61,908 bases of DNA, taken from positions 1-61,908 of the forward strand of contig MPMR01000025.1 in NCBI GenBank assembly GCA_002238605.1, in the 5' to 3' direction. Shown one piece after another: positions 53,166-61,843 of this stretch. The notes under the pieces were generated by a model that saw nothing but the letters and a program-made list of their open reading frames with translations, made no database searches and had not been told where the DNA came from. Made by a program: the position numbers and the translations under genes. The DNA comes from BD2-11 clade cluster bacterium bin43. GTDB taxonomy: Bacteria > Gemmatimonadota > Gemmatimonadetes > Longimicrobiales > Gaopeijiaceae. The first letter of the stretch is position 1; the number at the start of each line of letters is the position of its first letter.

Positions 53166-53995
53166 ATGCACGTCGGAACAACGCATGGTCCCACCCTCGC
53201 CAGCCTTTCGCGCGTGACGCACCGGTACGGACCGGTGCTGGCCTGCTCCTCGGGAGCCTGGGCGTGCAGGAGGGCGCCGCGAGCGTATTCGGCCTCGAGC
53301 CGGGAGCGGCCGAAGTGCGGGTGCGCCGGGGCGCGATGCTCCAGATCTCGGGGATCTCCGCGAACCTGACCGTGCGCGAGCACCTCGAGCTCTTCCGCGC
53401 ATACTATCCGGCCCCGCTCCCGACTGCGCGCCTGCTTTCCATGGCTGGCCTCGAGGATCTCGCCCGGCGCCGGTACGGGAAGCTCTCCGGGGGTCAGAAG
53501 CAGCGGGTGATGTTCGCGCTGGCGCTGGCCGGCGATCCCGAGCTCCTGTTTCTGGACGAGCCCACGACCGGGCTCGACGTCGATGCGCGGCATCGGCTGT
53601 GGAGCGAGATCCGGGCCCTGCGGGAGTCCGGGCGCACGACCGTCCTCACAACGCACAATCTGGACGAGGCGGACGCGCTGGCCGACCGCGTGGTGGTCAT
53701 CCACAAAGGGCGGCGGATCGCGGAGGGCACCCCGGCGGAGATCAAGTCGCGCACGGCGGGGCGCCTGGTGCGGTGCGTCACCCCGATCGGGCCGGACGAG
53801 GTGGCGAGCATGTCTGGCGTGGTCGAGGCCAGGAGCCGTGGCCAACACCTGGAGGTCCTGACGACGCAGCCCGAGGCGTTGGTGCGGGAGCTGCTCGGAC
53901 GGGACGTGGGGCTGGCGGATCTGACGGTCGTCTCGGCTGGCCTTGAAGAGGCATTTCTCGCGCTGACGCGGGATGGGAAGGAGGGTGGGCGATGA
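53166..53995 (+). pseudogene. ABC transporter ATP-binding protein with Walker A deleted
   Basis: The first codons (RVTHRYGPVLA, ending about 53243) match the N-terminus of DrrA/CcmA-type ABC ATPases. The next recognisable residues, LLLGSLGVQEGAASVFGLEP, are in a different frame and normally lie about 30 residues further on. The missing block holds the whole GPNGAGKTT Walker A. Everything after is intact: Q-loop AMLQISG, signature KLSGGQKQR, Walker B LLFLDEPTTGLD, H-loop TTHNLDEAD, to the stop at 53995. No ATP-binding subunit could be made. The permease gene starts within its stop codon. Confidence 0.85.
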
Positions 53996-54849
53996 CCGGC
54001 GGGGCGGAATCCGGGGGCGCGGGCGAGGGCGAGAGCGCGGGCGCGGTGATGCAAGTTCGCGACGCGCGCCGCCTCGGATCCGCCCGGCGCTTCCGGATCT
54101 ACCTGCTGGAGGCGCGCTTCCAGGTCGTGGAGGTGCTGCGGGAACCCATGTTCGCCATCCCCACGCTGGCGTTCCCGCTCATCTTCTACCTGTTCTTCGG
54201 CGTGATCATGGGCACAGGCGGGGCGTCGCTGGCCGTGCCGACCTACGTGCTGGCGACGTACGGCGTCTTCGGCGTCCTGGGCCCCGCGCTCTTCGGCTTC
54301 GGAGCCGGGCTCGCGAACGAGCGCGACACCGGCGTCCTGCTCCTGAAGCAGACCACGCCCATGCCCGCCGGCGCCTACCTGTTCGCCAAGGTGATGTCGG
54401 CGCTGATCTTCGGGGCGGCCGTCGTGCTCGGCCTGTTCCTGATGGCCGCGCACGCGGCGGGCGTGGCGCTCTACCGCTGGCAGTGGTTCGCACTGGCCGG
54501 GGTGCTGCTCACCGGCGTGATCCCGTTCTGCGCCCTGGGCCTGGCGATCGGCGCGTGGGCGAAGGGACGCGCGGCCGTCGCCGTGGTCAACCTCGTCTTC
54601 CTGCCCATGTCCATGCTCTCCGGGCTCTGGCTCCCGATCTACATGTTCCCGGATGTCATGCAGGACATCGCCCTGGCGCTTCCCGCCTATCACCACGCGC
54701 AGCTCGCGCTCAAGGTCATCGCCATGGACGCCGGGCAGTCGGTTGCGGTGCACGTGTCGGTTCTGGTGATCGAGACGCTGATCTTTCTCGCGGTCGCGGC
54801 GCTCGGGTTTCGCCGCGCGGGCACCTTTTCGATCAGGAGATCCCGGTGA
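53992..54849 (+). CDS. ABC-2 type transporter permease
   Basis: The 285-residue protein overlaps the broken ATPase gene by four bases (ATGA). After a Gly-rich, probably disordered N-terminus it has six membrane helices typical of ABC-2 exporters (FAIPTLAFPLIFYLFFGVI; LANERDTGVLLLKQTTPMPA; FLPMSMLSGLWLPIYMFPD) with the re-entrant Met/Pro-rich loop. It appears intact, yet its dedicated ATPase cannot function. It may borrow another ATPase or be on the way to decay. The gene's stop overlaps the GTG of the next one (GTGA). Confidence 0.85.
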   Translation: MTGGAESGGAGEGESAGAVMQVRDARRLGSARRFRIYLLEARFQVVEVLREPMFAIPTLAFPLIFYLFFGVIMGTGGASLAVPTYVLATYGVFGVLGPALFGFGAGLANERDTGVLLLKQTTPMPAGAYLFAKVMSALIFGAAVVLGLFLMAAHAAGVALYRWQWFALAGVLLTGVIPFCALGLAIGAWAKGRAAVAVVNLVFLPMSMLSGLWLPIYMFPDVMQDIALALPAYHHAQLALKVIAMDAGQSVAVHVSVLVIETLIFLAVAALGFRRAGTFSIRRSR

Positions 54850-56467
54850 AGAGTGCACGTCATCTCGTTGGCCGCAGCCTGGCCTGGCTCCTGATCGGAA
54901 TCGCGGGGACGGGCGCGGCCACACGCTGATGCCGGGGCTGATCGACGGCCACGTGCACACCTTCGGCTCGACGCTGAACGACGCGCTACGTTTTGGCGTG
55001 ACCACGGTCATGGACCAGTTCACGCCCCCGGACTTCGTGGCGACGAAGAGAGGCGCGCGCGAGGAGGTGGGGCGCGGCACCGAGGCGGACCTGTTCTCCG
55101 CCGGCATGGCCGCAACAGCCCCGGGCGGGCACGGCACGCAGTACGGGGTGCCGGTGGAGACGCTCACCGGCCCGGACGAGGCGGCGGGATGGGTGCGGGC
55201 GCGCAAGGCCGAGGGCTCCGACTGGATCAAGATCATCTACGAGGACGGCAGCGCCTACGGCCGGGAGATCCCGTCGCTCGACGGGGAGACCGTCGCCGCA
55301 CTCGTGGAGGCCGCGCACGCCGAGGGGCTCGCCGCCGTGGTGCACGTGAGCATCCTCGACCGGGCGCTCGAAGCGGCGTCTTTCGGCGCTGACGGCCTGG
55401 TGCACGTGTGGCACGACGAGGTCATCTCCGAAGCGGATGCCCGGCGCTTGGCGGAGGCGGACATCTTCGTGGTGCCGACGCTTTCGGTGATGGCGTCCGC
55501 CGCGGATTCCGCCGTAGCCGAGCTGGTGCGTGAGGCCGGCGAAGCCATGCTCTCGCGGATGCAGCGTCAGACGCTCGCAGATCGCTTTGCGCGCGGCCTG
55601 GGGGAGGCGGCGGCGGTGGCGACGGAGAACGTCCGGCGGCTGCGTGCGGCGGGGGTGCGGCTGGTGGCGGGTACGGACATCCCGAACCCCGGGACCGGGG
55701 CGGGGATCTCGATGCACGGGGAGCTGCGGCTGCTGTCGCGCGCCGGCATGGGGAGCGCGGAGGTGCTGGCAGCGGCGACTTCGGTGGCGGCGGACGCGTT
55801 TGGCGTCGCGGACCGCGGCCGGATCGTCGAAGGCCATCTCGCCGATCTGGTGCTGGTGCGCGGCGACCTCGAGGAGGACGTGTCGGGCAGTCACGACATC
55901 GTAGCGATCTGGAAGGACGGGTATCTGGTGGAGCGGGGGTTGGGGGGCGCGCCGGCGGTGGCCGCGCTTCAGGCCGCAGCGGTTCCCGCCCCTGCAGAGA
56001 CGCTCGTCGCAGACTTCGAGAACGGGCTCGAGGCGACGTTCGGCGCATGGGACCTGACGACCGACCAGATGGCCGGCGGCTCCTCCAGCGCCAGCATGGC
56101 CGTGCGGGACGGCGCCCTGGTGGTCACCGGCGAAATCGCCGCAGGGGTGGCCTTCCCCTGGGCGGGCGTGATCTGGATGCCCGGCGCGCAGCCCATGCAG
56201 CCCGTGGACTTTTCCGGCCGCGAGGTGATCCGCTTCCGCACGCGGGGGGATGGGGGGGAGTACTCGGTGATGCTGATCAGTAGCGCTGCCCCGACCGGGC
56301 CGCCGCCCACCGTGACGTTCGTCGCGCCCGAGGAGTGGACCCAGGTGGAGATCCGGCTGGAGGACTTCCCGACGGCCACGCCGGAAATCATTGCGGGGCT
56401 GGCGTTTGTGGCGGAGGGGCCGGTTGGTATCTTCGGGTTCGAGGTGGATGAGGTGGAGGTGAGGTGA
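54846..56467 (+). pseudogene. Amidohydrolase (imidazolonepropionase-like) with C-terminal CIA30 domain; 5' portion deleted
   Basis: GTG 54846 starts a signal peptide (SLAWLLIGIAGTGAA) that reaches a stop at 54929. One frame over, DGRGHTLMPGLIDGHVHTFG begins the amidohydrolase. The first 50 or so residues of the enzyme are missing between them. The rest is complete: metal ligands HVHT, the Lys in DWIKIIYED, VHVS, HVWHDEV and GTDIPNPG, then EGHLADLVLVRGDLEED. A CIA30 beta-sandwich (ADFENGLEATFGAWDLTTDQ, YSVMLISS, FGFEVDEVEV) forms residues about 350-512 of the frame starting at ATG 54929. From that ATG a protein without signal peptide could still be translated, so residual function is possible. 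Confidence 0.8.
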
Positions 56468-56515
56468 GGGAATATCGGCGCCGGGGTAGGTGACGACGGA
56501 GGTCAGCCCGGAGAG

Positions 56516-57060
56516 GTGGATGGATCCACCATTCGCGCGCAGGGCCGACTGATCCTCGGCGACATTCGCCAACCCGTCATGGTCGTCGGTGCCGGGCAGG
56601 GGCTGATCGTCGAGGAGCTGCGGCGTCAGGGGCTGCGATGCGACGGCATCGATCTGAGCGGCGCAGCAGCGCTTCCTGACCTCGCTTGGACTTCTGCGGG
56701 ACGGCACGATGCACATGCGGTGGGCAATGGTGCTGAATCGCCTCGGCTTCGGTGCGCTGGTGGCGTGAGTGGCGAAGATGGCCGGGATCAGCACGTTCCA
56801 AGCCGTCCTGTTGTGCGTCAGCACGGGCCTCAGATCGACGCAACGGGAACGCGCAGTTGCCCTCGCGATGCGGCCGGTGATCGCTCAGGCCAGGGATCCC
56901 GACGCCTTCATCGAAGCGGCGCCGGAAACACAGCCGTTTCCGCGACAAGTCGGCAATTGGACGCCTGCTCGAGAGCTTGTCGATGACAATCGAGGATTGG
57001 CAGGCATCGAGTAGCTGCCATCTGGTACGGTGTCGCGGCAGGAAGCGAGGATCGTCGGTA
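56516..57060 (+). pseudogene. Decayed SAM-dependent methyltransferase gene
   Basis: Piece one (56516-56665) reads RQPVMVVGAGQGLIVEELRR then QGLRCDGIDLSG, a class I methyltransferase motif I and following acidic strand. Piece two, in another frame (about 56664-56760), reads AAQQRFLTSLGLLRDGTMHM then RWAMVLNRLGFGALVA and a stop. Piece three (about 56769-57060) reads AKMAGISTFQAVLLC and VIAQARDPDAFIEAAPE, then shifts again to RLLESLSMTIEDW. The central part of the fold is absent. No single frame gives a protein. Confidence 0.65.
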
Positions 57061-57067
57061 AGCGATG

Positions 57068-57309
57068 CGTTACCCTTGGGCGGGCGTAATCTAGATGCCC
57101 GGGGAGCAGCCCCTGCGGTCCGTGGACTTCTCCGGCCAGGAGGTGATCCGTTTCCCAAGGCGGGCGATGGGCGGGAGTACTCGGTGATCCTGATCAGCAG
57201 CGCGGCGCCCGCCGGGCCGCCGCCCACCGTGAGGTTCATCGCCCCCGAGGAAGTGGCCCATGTGGAGATTCCGCTGGAGGGTTTCACGACGGCCGCGCAG
57301 GTGTTCTAA
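57068..57309 (+). pseudogene. Fragment duplicate of the CIA30 domain of the neighbouring amidohydrolase
   Basis: This stretch aligns with 56150-56390 of the amidohydrolase gene over its full length (for example EYSVILISSAAPAGPPPTV against EYSVMLISSAAPTGPPPTV). It has a stop (TAG where the intact copy has TGG, about 57092) and a frame change, and ends at GFTTAAQVF. It is a direct, degenerate repeat, the tail of a second amidohydrolase-CIA30 gene whose front is gone, or a tandem duplication. Confidence 0.8.
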
Positions 57310-57408
57310 GGCGGACCCAACCCTGTGGGGACCAGTTGCCCTTGGGCTCAGGTCTGCCTATTGTTTGCCGTCCATTATTCCAGCTTCCAACCGACCACGA
57401 GGCTAGCC

Positions 57409-59223
57409 ATGCTCGATAGTCCTTTCCGGACCATTACTCCTAACGTAGTTGGCAATGCACGCCTACGAACTCCCCAGTTGGAGGCATACCAAGCTCTGAC
57501 AAGCTTCTCAGCGGAGTCCCATAGCAACGACCGCGAAGTAGGCATCATCATGCCGGTCGGGTGCGGCAAGTCCGGTTGCATTGCGCTTGCACCCTTTGCC
57601 TTCAAGAGTGGTCGTACACTCGTCGTTGCACCAGGGTTAAAGATCGCGGACCAGCTTCACGACGACTTCGACCCAGCTCGGTCCGACATGTTTTACATCA
57701 AGTGTGCGATCTTGGACGGCCACCTCTATCCGGAGCTTGCTCCAATTAGAGGACAGAGCACCAACAAAGCCGACCTTGAAGAGGCCCATGTCGTCGTGAC
57801 CAATATCCAGCAGCTCCAGGGGCAGAACAACCGATGGCTACAAGATCTCCCGAATGATTTCTTTGACCTTGTCCTTGTTGACGAAGGACACCACAACGTG
57901 GCACAAAGCTGGGAAACGCTGCGAAGCGCCTTTCCGTCTGCCCATATTGTCAACTTCAGCGCAACGCCCGTCCGTGCAGACGGCCAGCTAATGGCCGGTC
58001 GTATACTATACTCATATCCGGTCTTCCGGGCAATTCAAGACGGCTACGTCAAGCGCCTGAAGGCCGTCGTCCTCAACCCTCGTACCCTTCGGTACGTTCG
58101 TCGGGAAGACGACCACGAGATCGAGGTCAGTTTGGAGGAAGTACGTCGCCTTGGCGAGCAAGATGCAAGCTTTCGTCGAAGCATCGTCACGTCGACCGAG
58201 ACACTCAATACTATTGTTGACGCATCGATCCGCGAGTTAGAGAAGCGACGATCGGCAGCCGATGACCGGAGACTGAAGATAATTGCTTCAGCTCTAAACT
58301 ACCATCATTGCCAACAAATCGTTCAAGCTTATCGCGCTCGTGGACGCCGAGCAGACTACGTGCATTCCCGCGAAGATGCAGCTGCCAATCAGCGTGTGAT
58401 GAAACGGCTTGAAAACCACGAGTTGGATGTAATCGTTCAAGTTCGCAAGCTCGGTGAAGGGTTTGACCACCCATTTCTCACAGTAGCAGCTGTTTTTAGC
58501 ATCTTCGCAAATCTATCGCCCTTTGTGCAGTTCGTTGGCCGCGTGATGCGCGTCATTAGGCAAAACGCGCCAGACCATCCCTCGAATAGAGGAATCGTCG
58601 TGTTCCACGCGGGGGCTAACGTGGCTAGTCGGTGGACCGATTTCCAAGAATACAGCGAAGCTGATCAAAAGTATTTCGACCAGCTCTTGCCTCTTGAAGG
58701 GCTGGATTTCACCTCCGGCGACGAACTAGAGGTAGTACCTAGCGGCCCGAAGGACGGAACGGGAGTCGAAGTGCGTGCACAAACGGTGGTGGAACTCGAG
58801 GAGATTCCGTTGATCAAAGAGAATCCCCGGGCGCTTGCTGCCCTTAAGGCGCTTCGAGAGGAAGGGTACACTTCAGAGGAAGTCCAACGGGCGTTCGAAC
58901 AACTTGAGCCTGTTCCCGTCTCAAGGGTTCGTGAGAGGCAAGCTATGCGGAGCGCTCTCGACATGCGCGTACATACCAAAGTTGGCCAAGTGCTCGGCGA
59001 GAGGGATATCAATCCGCAGAGCCATGAACTCGATCGTCGATACCAGGGGCGGACAAACTATGTCGTACTCAAGTCAGCCATGGACCGTGAAATCAACGCA
59101 GCGGTCGGTCGTGGCTCCGGCGAACGGCACGAGTTCACCCGTCCAGAGTTAGATGAAATAGAAAGCAACTTCTCGGATATTGTGGAGCGCGCGATGGAGA
59201 AGATCTTCGATGCCACGGATTAG
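57409..59223 (+). CDS. DEAD/DEAH-box superfamily 2 helicase, type III restriction/DEAD-like
   Basis: The 604-residue protein has Walker A MPVGCGKSG (49-57), motif Ia (TLVVAPGLKIADQL), motif II VLVDEGHHNVAQ (about 155), motif III FSATP (about 175), and in the second RecA fold VQVRKLGEGFDHP and QFVGRVMRVIRQ. The C-terminal 200 residues are acidic and helical without a recognised domain. Base composition is visibly less GC-rich than most of the window and codon choice less biased, suggesting transfer. It could be part of a restriction-like defence unit with the zinc-finger gene that overlaps its end and the HNH gene opposite. Confidence 0.85.
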   Translation: MLDSPFRTITPNVVGNARLRTPQLEAYQALTSFSAESHSNDREVGIIMPVGCGKSGCIALAPFAFKSGRTLVVAPGLKIADQLHDDFDPARSDMFYIKCAILDGHLYPELAPIRGQSTNKADLEEAHVVVTNIQQLQGQNNRWLQDLPNDFFDLVLVDEGHHNVAQSWETLRSAFPSAHIVNFSATPVRADGQLMAGRILYSYPVFRAIQDGYVKRLKAVVLNPRTLRYVRREDDHEIEVSLEEVRRLGEQDASFRRSIVTSTETLNTIVDASIRELEKRRSAADDRRLKIIASALNYHHCQQIVQAYRARGRRADYVHSREDAAANQRVMKRLENHELDVIVQVRKLGEGFDHPFLTVAAVFSIFANLSPFVQFVGRVMRVIRQNAPDHPSNRGIVVFHAGANVASRWTDFQEYSEADQKYFDQLLPLEGLDFTSGDELEVVPSGPKDGTGVEVRAQTVVELEEIPLIKENPRALAALKALREEGYTSEEVQRAFEQLEPVPVSRVRERQAMRSALDMRVHTKVGQVLGERDINPQSHELDRRYQGRTNYVVLKSAMDREINAAVGRGSGERHEFTRPELDEIESNFSDIVERAMEKIFDATD

Positions 59224-59476
59224 GTCAATTTTGGTACGGGTCGAGGTGGACGAAGCCAAGAGAGCTCATAACTGTCAAGCGAACCGTCGCCACCGGCTGA
59301 GGAAGGGTGATAAACGCTTGAAGGTTCAGCGTAATCGGAGTTGGGAGCATTATTGTGTGGCTTGCGGCGAAAGAATAATTGGGCGAGGAATCGATAGGCT
59401 TGAGAGGGTGAATCGGGAGTTGACCTCCGCTGTTCTAAGAGTAGAGCCAGGAGCGAACGGTAGCGATACCGCGTAG
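59210..59476 (+). CDS. Small zinc-finger-like protein
   Basis: The 88-residue protein starts at ATG 59210 and overlaps the helicase stop by 14 bases. It has HNCQANRRHRL, KGDKRLKVQRNRSWEHYCVA and CGERI, giving Cys and His residues (C, H, C-x2-C) arranged like a treble-clef or PARP-type finger. Its low-GC composition matches the helicase gene. No family can be named. It is probably co-expressed with the helicase and may provide DNA binding. Confidence 0.55.
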   Translation: MPRIRSILVRVEVDEAKRAHNCQANRRHRLRKGDKRLKVQRNRSWEHYCVACGERIIGRGIDRLERVNRELTSAVLRVEPGANGSDTA

Positions 59477-59593
59477 AGCATTGTTCAGATGGGTTCCCGG
59501 AGCCAAAGGTAGCCAGACGTCTGGGTTGAATCCTCGAGGAGATGGGATTCCCAGAACGATGGACGTCCGAACCCGAGCAATCCCAGGACTGAA

Positions 59594-60493
59594 TTAACCC
59601 TTGAACACGTGCCTCCGATGATACCGGAGGAAGCGCCTGTGCGGATAGTCTCGCGACTGAGCAGGCAACCTTAGGCGGCGCTGCGGGTTGATGAGCCCTC
59701 GCGCCCTGTTGGGTATAGACGCCTTGTTCAGAAGCAACGTGTAGTCATCCTTAATGGATATGAGGCCACGATCAAACATCCAGTGGACCGTTGCACTTAG
59801 TGCCAGGCCGTTGCGCACGCTGTCCGGGCCAGCATCCTTCACCGGACGGATATGAGCCGCCTGCGCCTCTGCCCTTCCGCGGCCGTTGAGAATCTGAAGC
59901 CCGCTGATCGCGCATGTGTTATTGTATGCCCTCTTGACGCCCTTCGCAAACACTTGATCCCGAAAGGGTCGATATGATACCTGCTGGACGAAGGGACGAT
60001 CTCGCAACAACTGCTCATCGCCGGAGTCTCCTTCGTGAACCAACTGGCCACCCTCCTGGTCGTCCGTCTTCGGTTCGAAACCTGCGGCAAGGATAAGGCT
60101 GTACTCCCCTTCCCTGAGAAGGCGAACAGCTCGCCCGAACTGCCCTTTGTTGGTCGATCCATCGCCTTTCCTAAGCTTGCTCTCGTAGTAGTGATCACCC
60201 TCTCGGAATGGCACCGGCCGGTCGAATTCGAGATAATCTTTGACGTATGCGTAATAGTGGTTGGCGAGGTGAGGGTCGGGTTGGATGTCCTCAAGCAGCG
60301 CGGTTGCGAAGTAGGACTGACGCCCACCTGAACTCGACAGATCTGCGCTGGTACGGCGAGGTTCGTAGTACACGATCCAGTCCTTGAGGGCGCCGCGGGC
60401 GACGCCGAGGTACGTGCGCGGGAAGTGGTATCGCTGCTCCGGAAGATCGTCGTAAGCGGGGTCGACCTTCGTAGTGAAAACGGCCTTGGCCAT
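59594..60493 (-). CDS. HNH endonuclease with an N-terminal PUA/EVE-like domain
   Basis: The 299-residue protein has an N-terminal half reading YHFPRTYLGVARGALKDWIV, YYEPRRTS and YYAYVKDYLEFDRPVPFREG. This style is seen in modification-recognising domains joined to HNH nucleases. The C-terminal HNH is clear: YNNTCAISGLQI, AQAAHIRPVKDAGPDSVRNG, LALSATVHWMFDRGLISI, where the His of AAHI, the Asn of RNG and the His of VHWMFD form the beta-beta-alpha metal site. Modification-dependent restriction is a plausible role but is not shown. It is convergent with the helicase/zinc-finger pair. Confidence 0.8.
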   Translation of the reverse strand: MAKAVFTTKVDPAYDDLPEQRYHFPRTYLGVARGALKDWIVYYEPRRTSADLSSSGGRQSYFATALLEDIQPDPHLANHYYAYVKDYLEFDRPVPFREGDHYYESKLRKGDGSTNKGQFGRAVRLLREGEYSLILAAGFEPKTDDQEGGQLVHEGDSGDEQLLRDRPFVQQVSYRPFRDQVFAKGVKRAYNNTCAISGLQILNGRGRAEAQAAHIRPVKDAGPDSVRNGLALSATVHWMFDRGLISIKDDYTLLLNKASIPNRARGLINPQRRLRLPAQSRDYPHRRFLRYHRRHVFKG

Positions 60494-60511
60494 GGTCTCC
60501 TGATCCCAGCG

Positions 60512-61045
60512 TTATGTGTCGAAAGTGCGTGTCGCCCGTCCTGATCCCTGCGCCTCCCTATCCTCTACATCGAAAACCTCGGAGAGTTGTCGCGCCATCG
60601 TGGCCCGCGTTTCCGGATCCGCTTCTCCCTCGATGAAGGAGAGCATGATCCAGAACAAGCGATCGAACAAGGTCAGGACGATGCGGTGGTACGAGTCGGG
60701 GATCGACTCGGCATGGATGAACCGGATGGCGTGATCCACGACCAAGCTGATGCCTTCAAGCGGGCTCTCGTCGCTCTTGTCCCTCGTGGACCCGCGCGCC
60801 ATCGCGGTCCAGCGCTCCAACCAATGCTCTACGGTGTCGGACACGGAATAGACGGTTGCTCGCCCACCGCGCTCGATCCAAAACCGCGAATCGGACCTCA
60901 CCCAATTTGGCATTTCGGCCTTCTCAAGCGCCCGGGAGATTGGGTTCACGCTCGGGTCCCCCGGTACGAATGGGCACGTGCCGTCAGAATTCGGATCAAT
61001 CCAGATTCGGTCCAGGTCGTTGTCGACCGAGCTGAGTTCGCCCAC
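60512..61045 (-). CDS. Protein of unknown function upstream of the HNH gene
   Basis: The 177-residue frame lies 18 bp before the HNH gene on the same strand, so it is probably in the same transcript. It has an acidic, soluble composition with an aromatic region (SRFWIERGG, VEHWLERWTAMARG) and a helical C-terminal half (FDRLFWIMLSFIEGEADPET). No motif is recognised. The composition resembles the HNH gene and not the GC-richest parts of the window. The N-terminus is uncertain because the frame runs in from IS21 debris. Confidence 0.55.
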   Translation of the reverse strand: MGELSSVDNDLDRIWIDPNSDGTCPFVPGDPSVNPISRALEKAEMPNWVRSDSRFWIERGGRATVYSVSDTVEHWLERWTAMARGSTRDKSDESPLEGISLVVDHAIRFIHAESIPDSYHRIVLTLFDRLFWIMLSFIEGEADPETRATMARQLSEVFDVEDREAQGSGRATRTFDT

Positions 61046-61224
61046 GAAATCGCCTCCTCCAGCAGTGGTTTCGGTGCGAGACGCGTGCGGACTGATTCAG
61101 CTGCGTTGGAGTCGGAACCTCCATTCGATGAGAGGTTCACAAAGGCGTTTCGTCTCACGTTGAACATGACGCGGAGCATGCCACGAGGCCGCTTCCTGGT
61201 CAAGGATCGCGTCAGATCTTCGAG

Positions 61225-61357
61225 CCGATCGAAGCGGCCCTGGCCTGTCAGCCGAGCGAGCCCCTAGTCGTCGAGGTCGAGGAGGCAGATCTTGGCGAAG
61301 CGCTGGACGAGCTTGGGGTAGAATCTGTCGGCCCGCGCGAGGGCGACTGCGTCGAGG
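61225..61357 (-). pseudogene. istB: IS21 istB fragment, middle part
   Basis: On the minus strand the frame reads LLDAVALARADRFYPKLVQR then FAKICLLDLDD, a stop at 61264-61266, and GLARLTGQGRFDRLEDL in the same frame. IstB helper ATPases have the Walker B block LLVLDDWGL-x-PLT at this point, so the stop replaces the conserved Trp. There is no N- or C-terminal part next to it. It is a degenerate piece of an IS21-family element. Confidence 0.75.
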
Positions 61358-61361
61358 AGAC

Positions 61362-61440
61362 ATGCGCGGTGACCACGAGGAAGACGAGGCGCGGAGCCAC
61401 TACATCGTCGCGATCTGGAAGGATGGTGCCTCACGGACCG
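61362..61440 (+). pseudogene. Amidohydrolase gene fragment
   Basis: MRGDHEEDEARSHYIVAIWK followed by DG matches VRGDLEEDVSGSHDIVAIWK and DG of the amidohydrolase at about 55856-55921, in both spacing and sequence. Only about 22 codons are preserved, bounded on the left by the IstB fragment and on the right by the IS21 end at 61446. It is the scar of a third amidohydrolase copy. Confidence 0.7.
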
Positions 61441-61445
61441 GGCAG

Positions 61446-61540
61446 TGCCAATTCCGACGAATTCGTCCACCGATTCCGAGCGAAACCGTCCAACTGTTCC
61501 GGGCCAAGCCGTCCACCGATTCCGAGCCAAGTCGTCCGGG
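61446..61540. mobile_element. IS21-type element terminus with 23-bp repeats
   Basis: Units beginning CGTCCACCGATTCCG occur at 61464, 61487 and 61510, with a partial unit at 61533, at exactly 23-bp spacing; a degenerate first unit starts TGCCAATTCCG at 61446. Multiple terminal repeats that bind the transposase IstA are typical of IS21 ends. The end lies just beyond the 3' end of an istB fragment in the expected orientation. Confidence 0.7.
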
Positions 61541-61580
61541 CTGAGCGGTGATCCTTGAAGGGGTGCTGGACATGGATGGA

Positions 61581-61763
61581 TCAGGCGTGGTCGTGAGGGC
61601 TTGGAGCCTCGTTGGTTGAGTCGTGGAGCCGCCTCATGGAACCGCCCTTGAGGGTGAATGCAGTGGCGTTGTTGAGGATGGCGTCCCCGAAGGTGGGGTC
61701 GCCGACGACGTCGTGCCAAAGCTCGACGGGCGTACGCTCCCGGCCATGTCCAAACGAACGGTA
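61581..61763 (-). pseudogene. istB: IS21 istB fragment, C-terminal part
   Basis: The minus-strand frame reads TPVELWHDVVGDPTFGDAIL then NNATAFTLKGGSMRR, the IstB C-terminal block (LPVEHWHEVIGDPTLADAIL...LKGESMRK) with a few residues lost in the middle. The N-terminal side is cut at about 61765, where DNA of the IS3-type element begins. Because its orientation and order differ from the middle fragment at 61225, at least two IS21 copies are represented. Confidence 0.75.
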
Positions 61764-61843
61764 TCGAAGCCTTCTGGGCAACGATTGGAGTTGCCCCGTT
61801 ATGACGGACACCTTTCCATTGGGTCGAACCAAGGAGGTGAGCC

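Noticed and set aside
53166-53995. Functional ABC ATPase from an internal ATG at 53264
   Set aside because: That frame begins after the Walker A region, so the product could not bind ATP normally.
61464-61540. CRISPR-like array suggested by regular repeats
   Set aside because: The 23-bp units abut without spacers and lie at the end of an istB fragment, so they are insertion-sequence terminal repeats.
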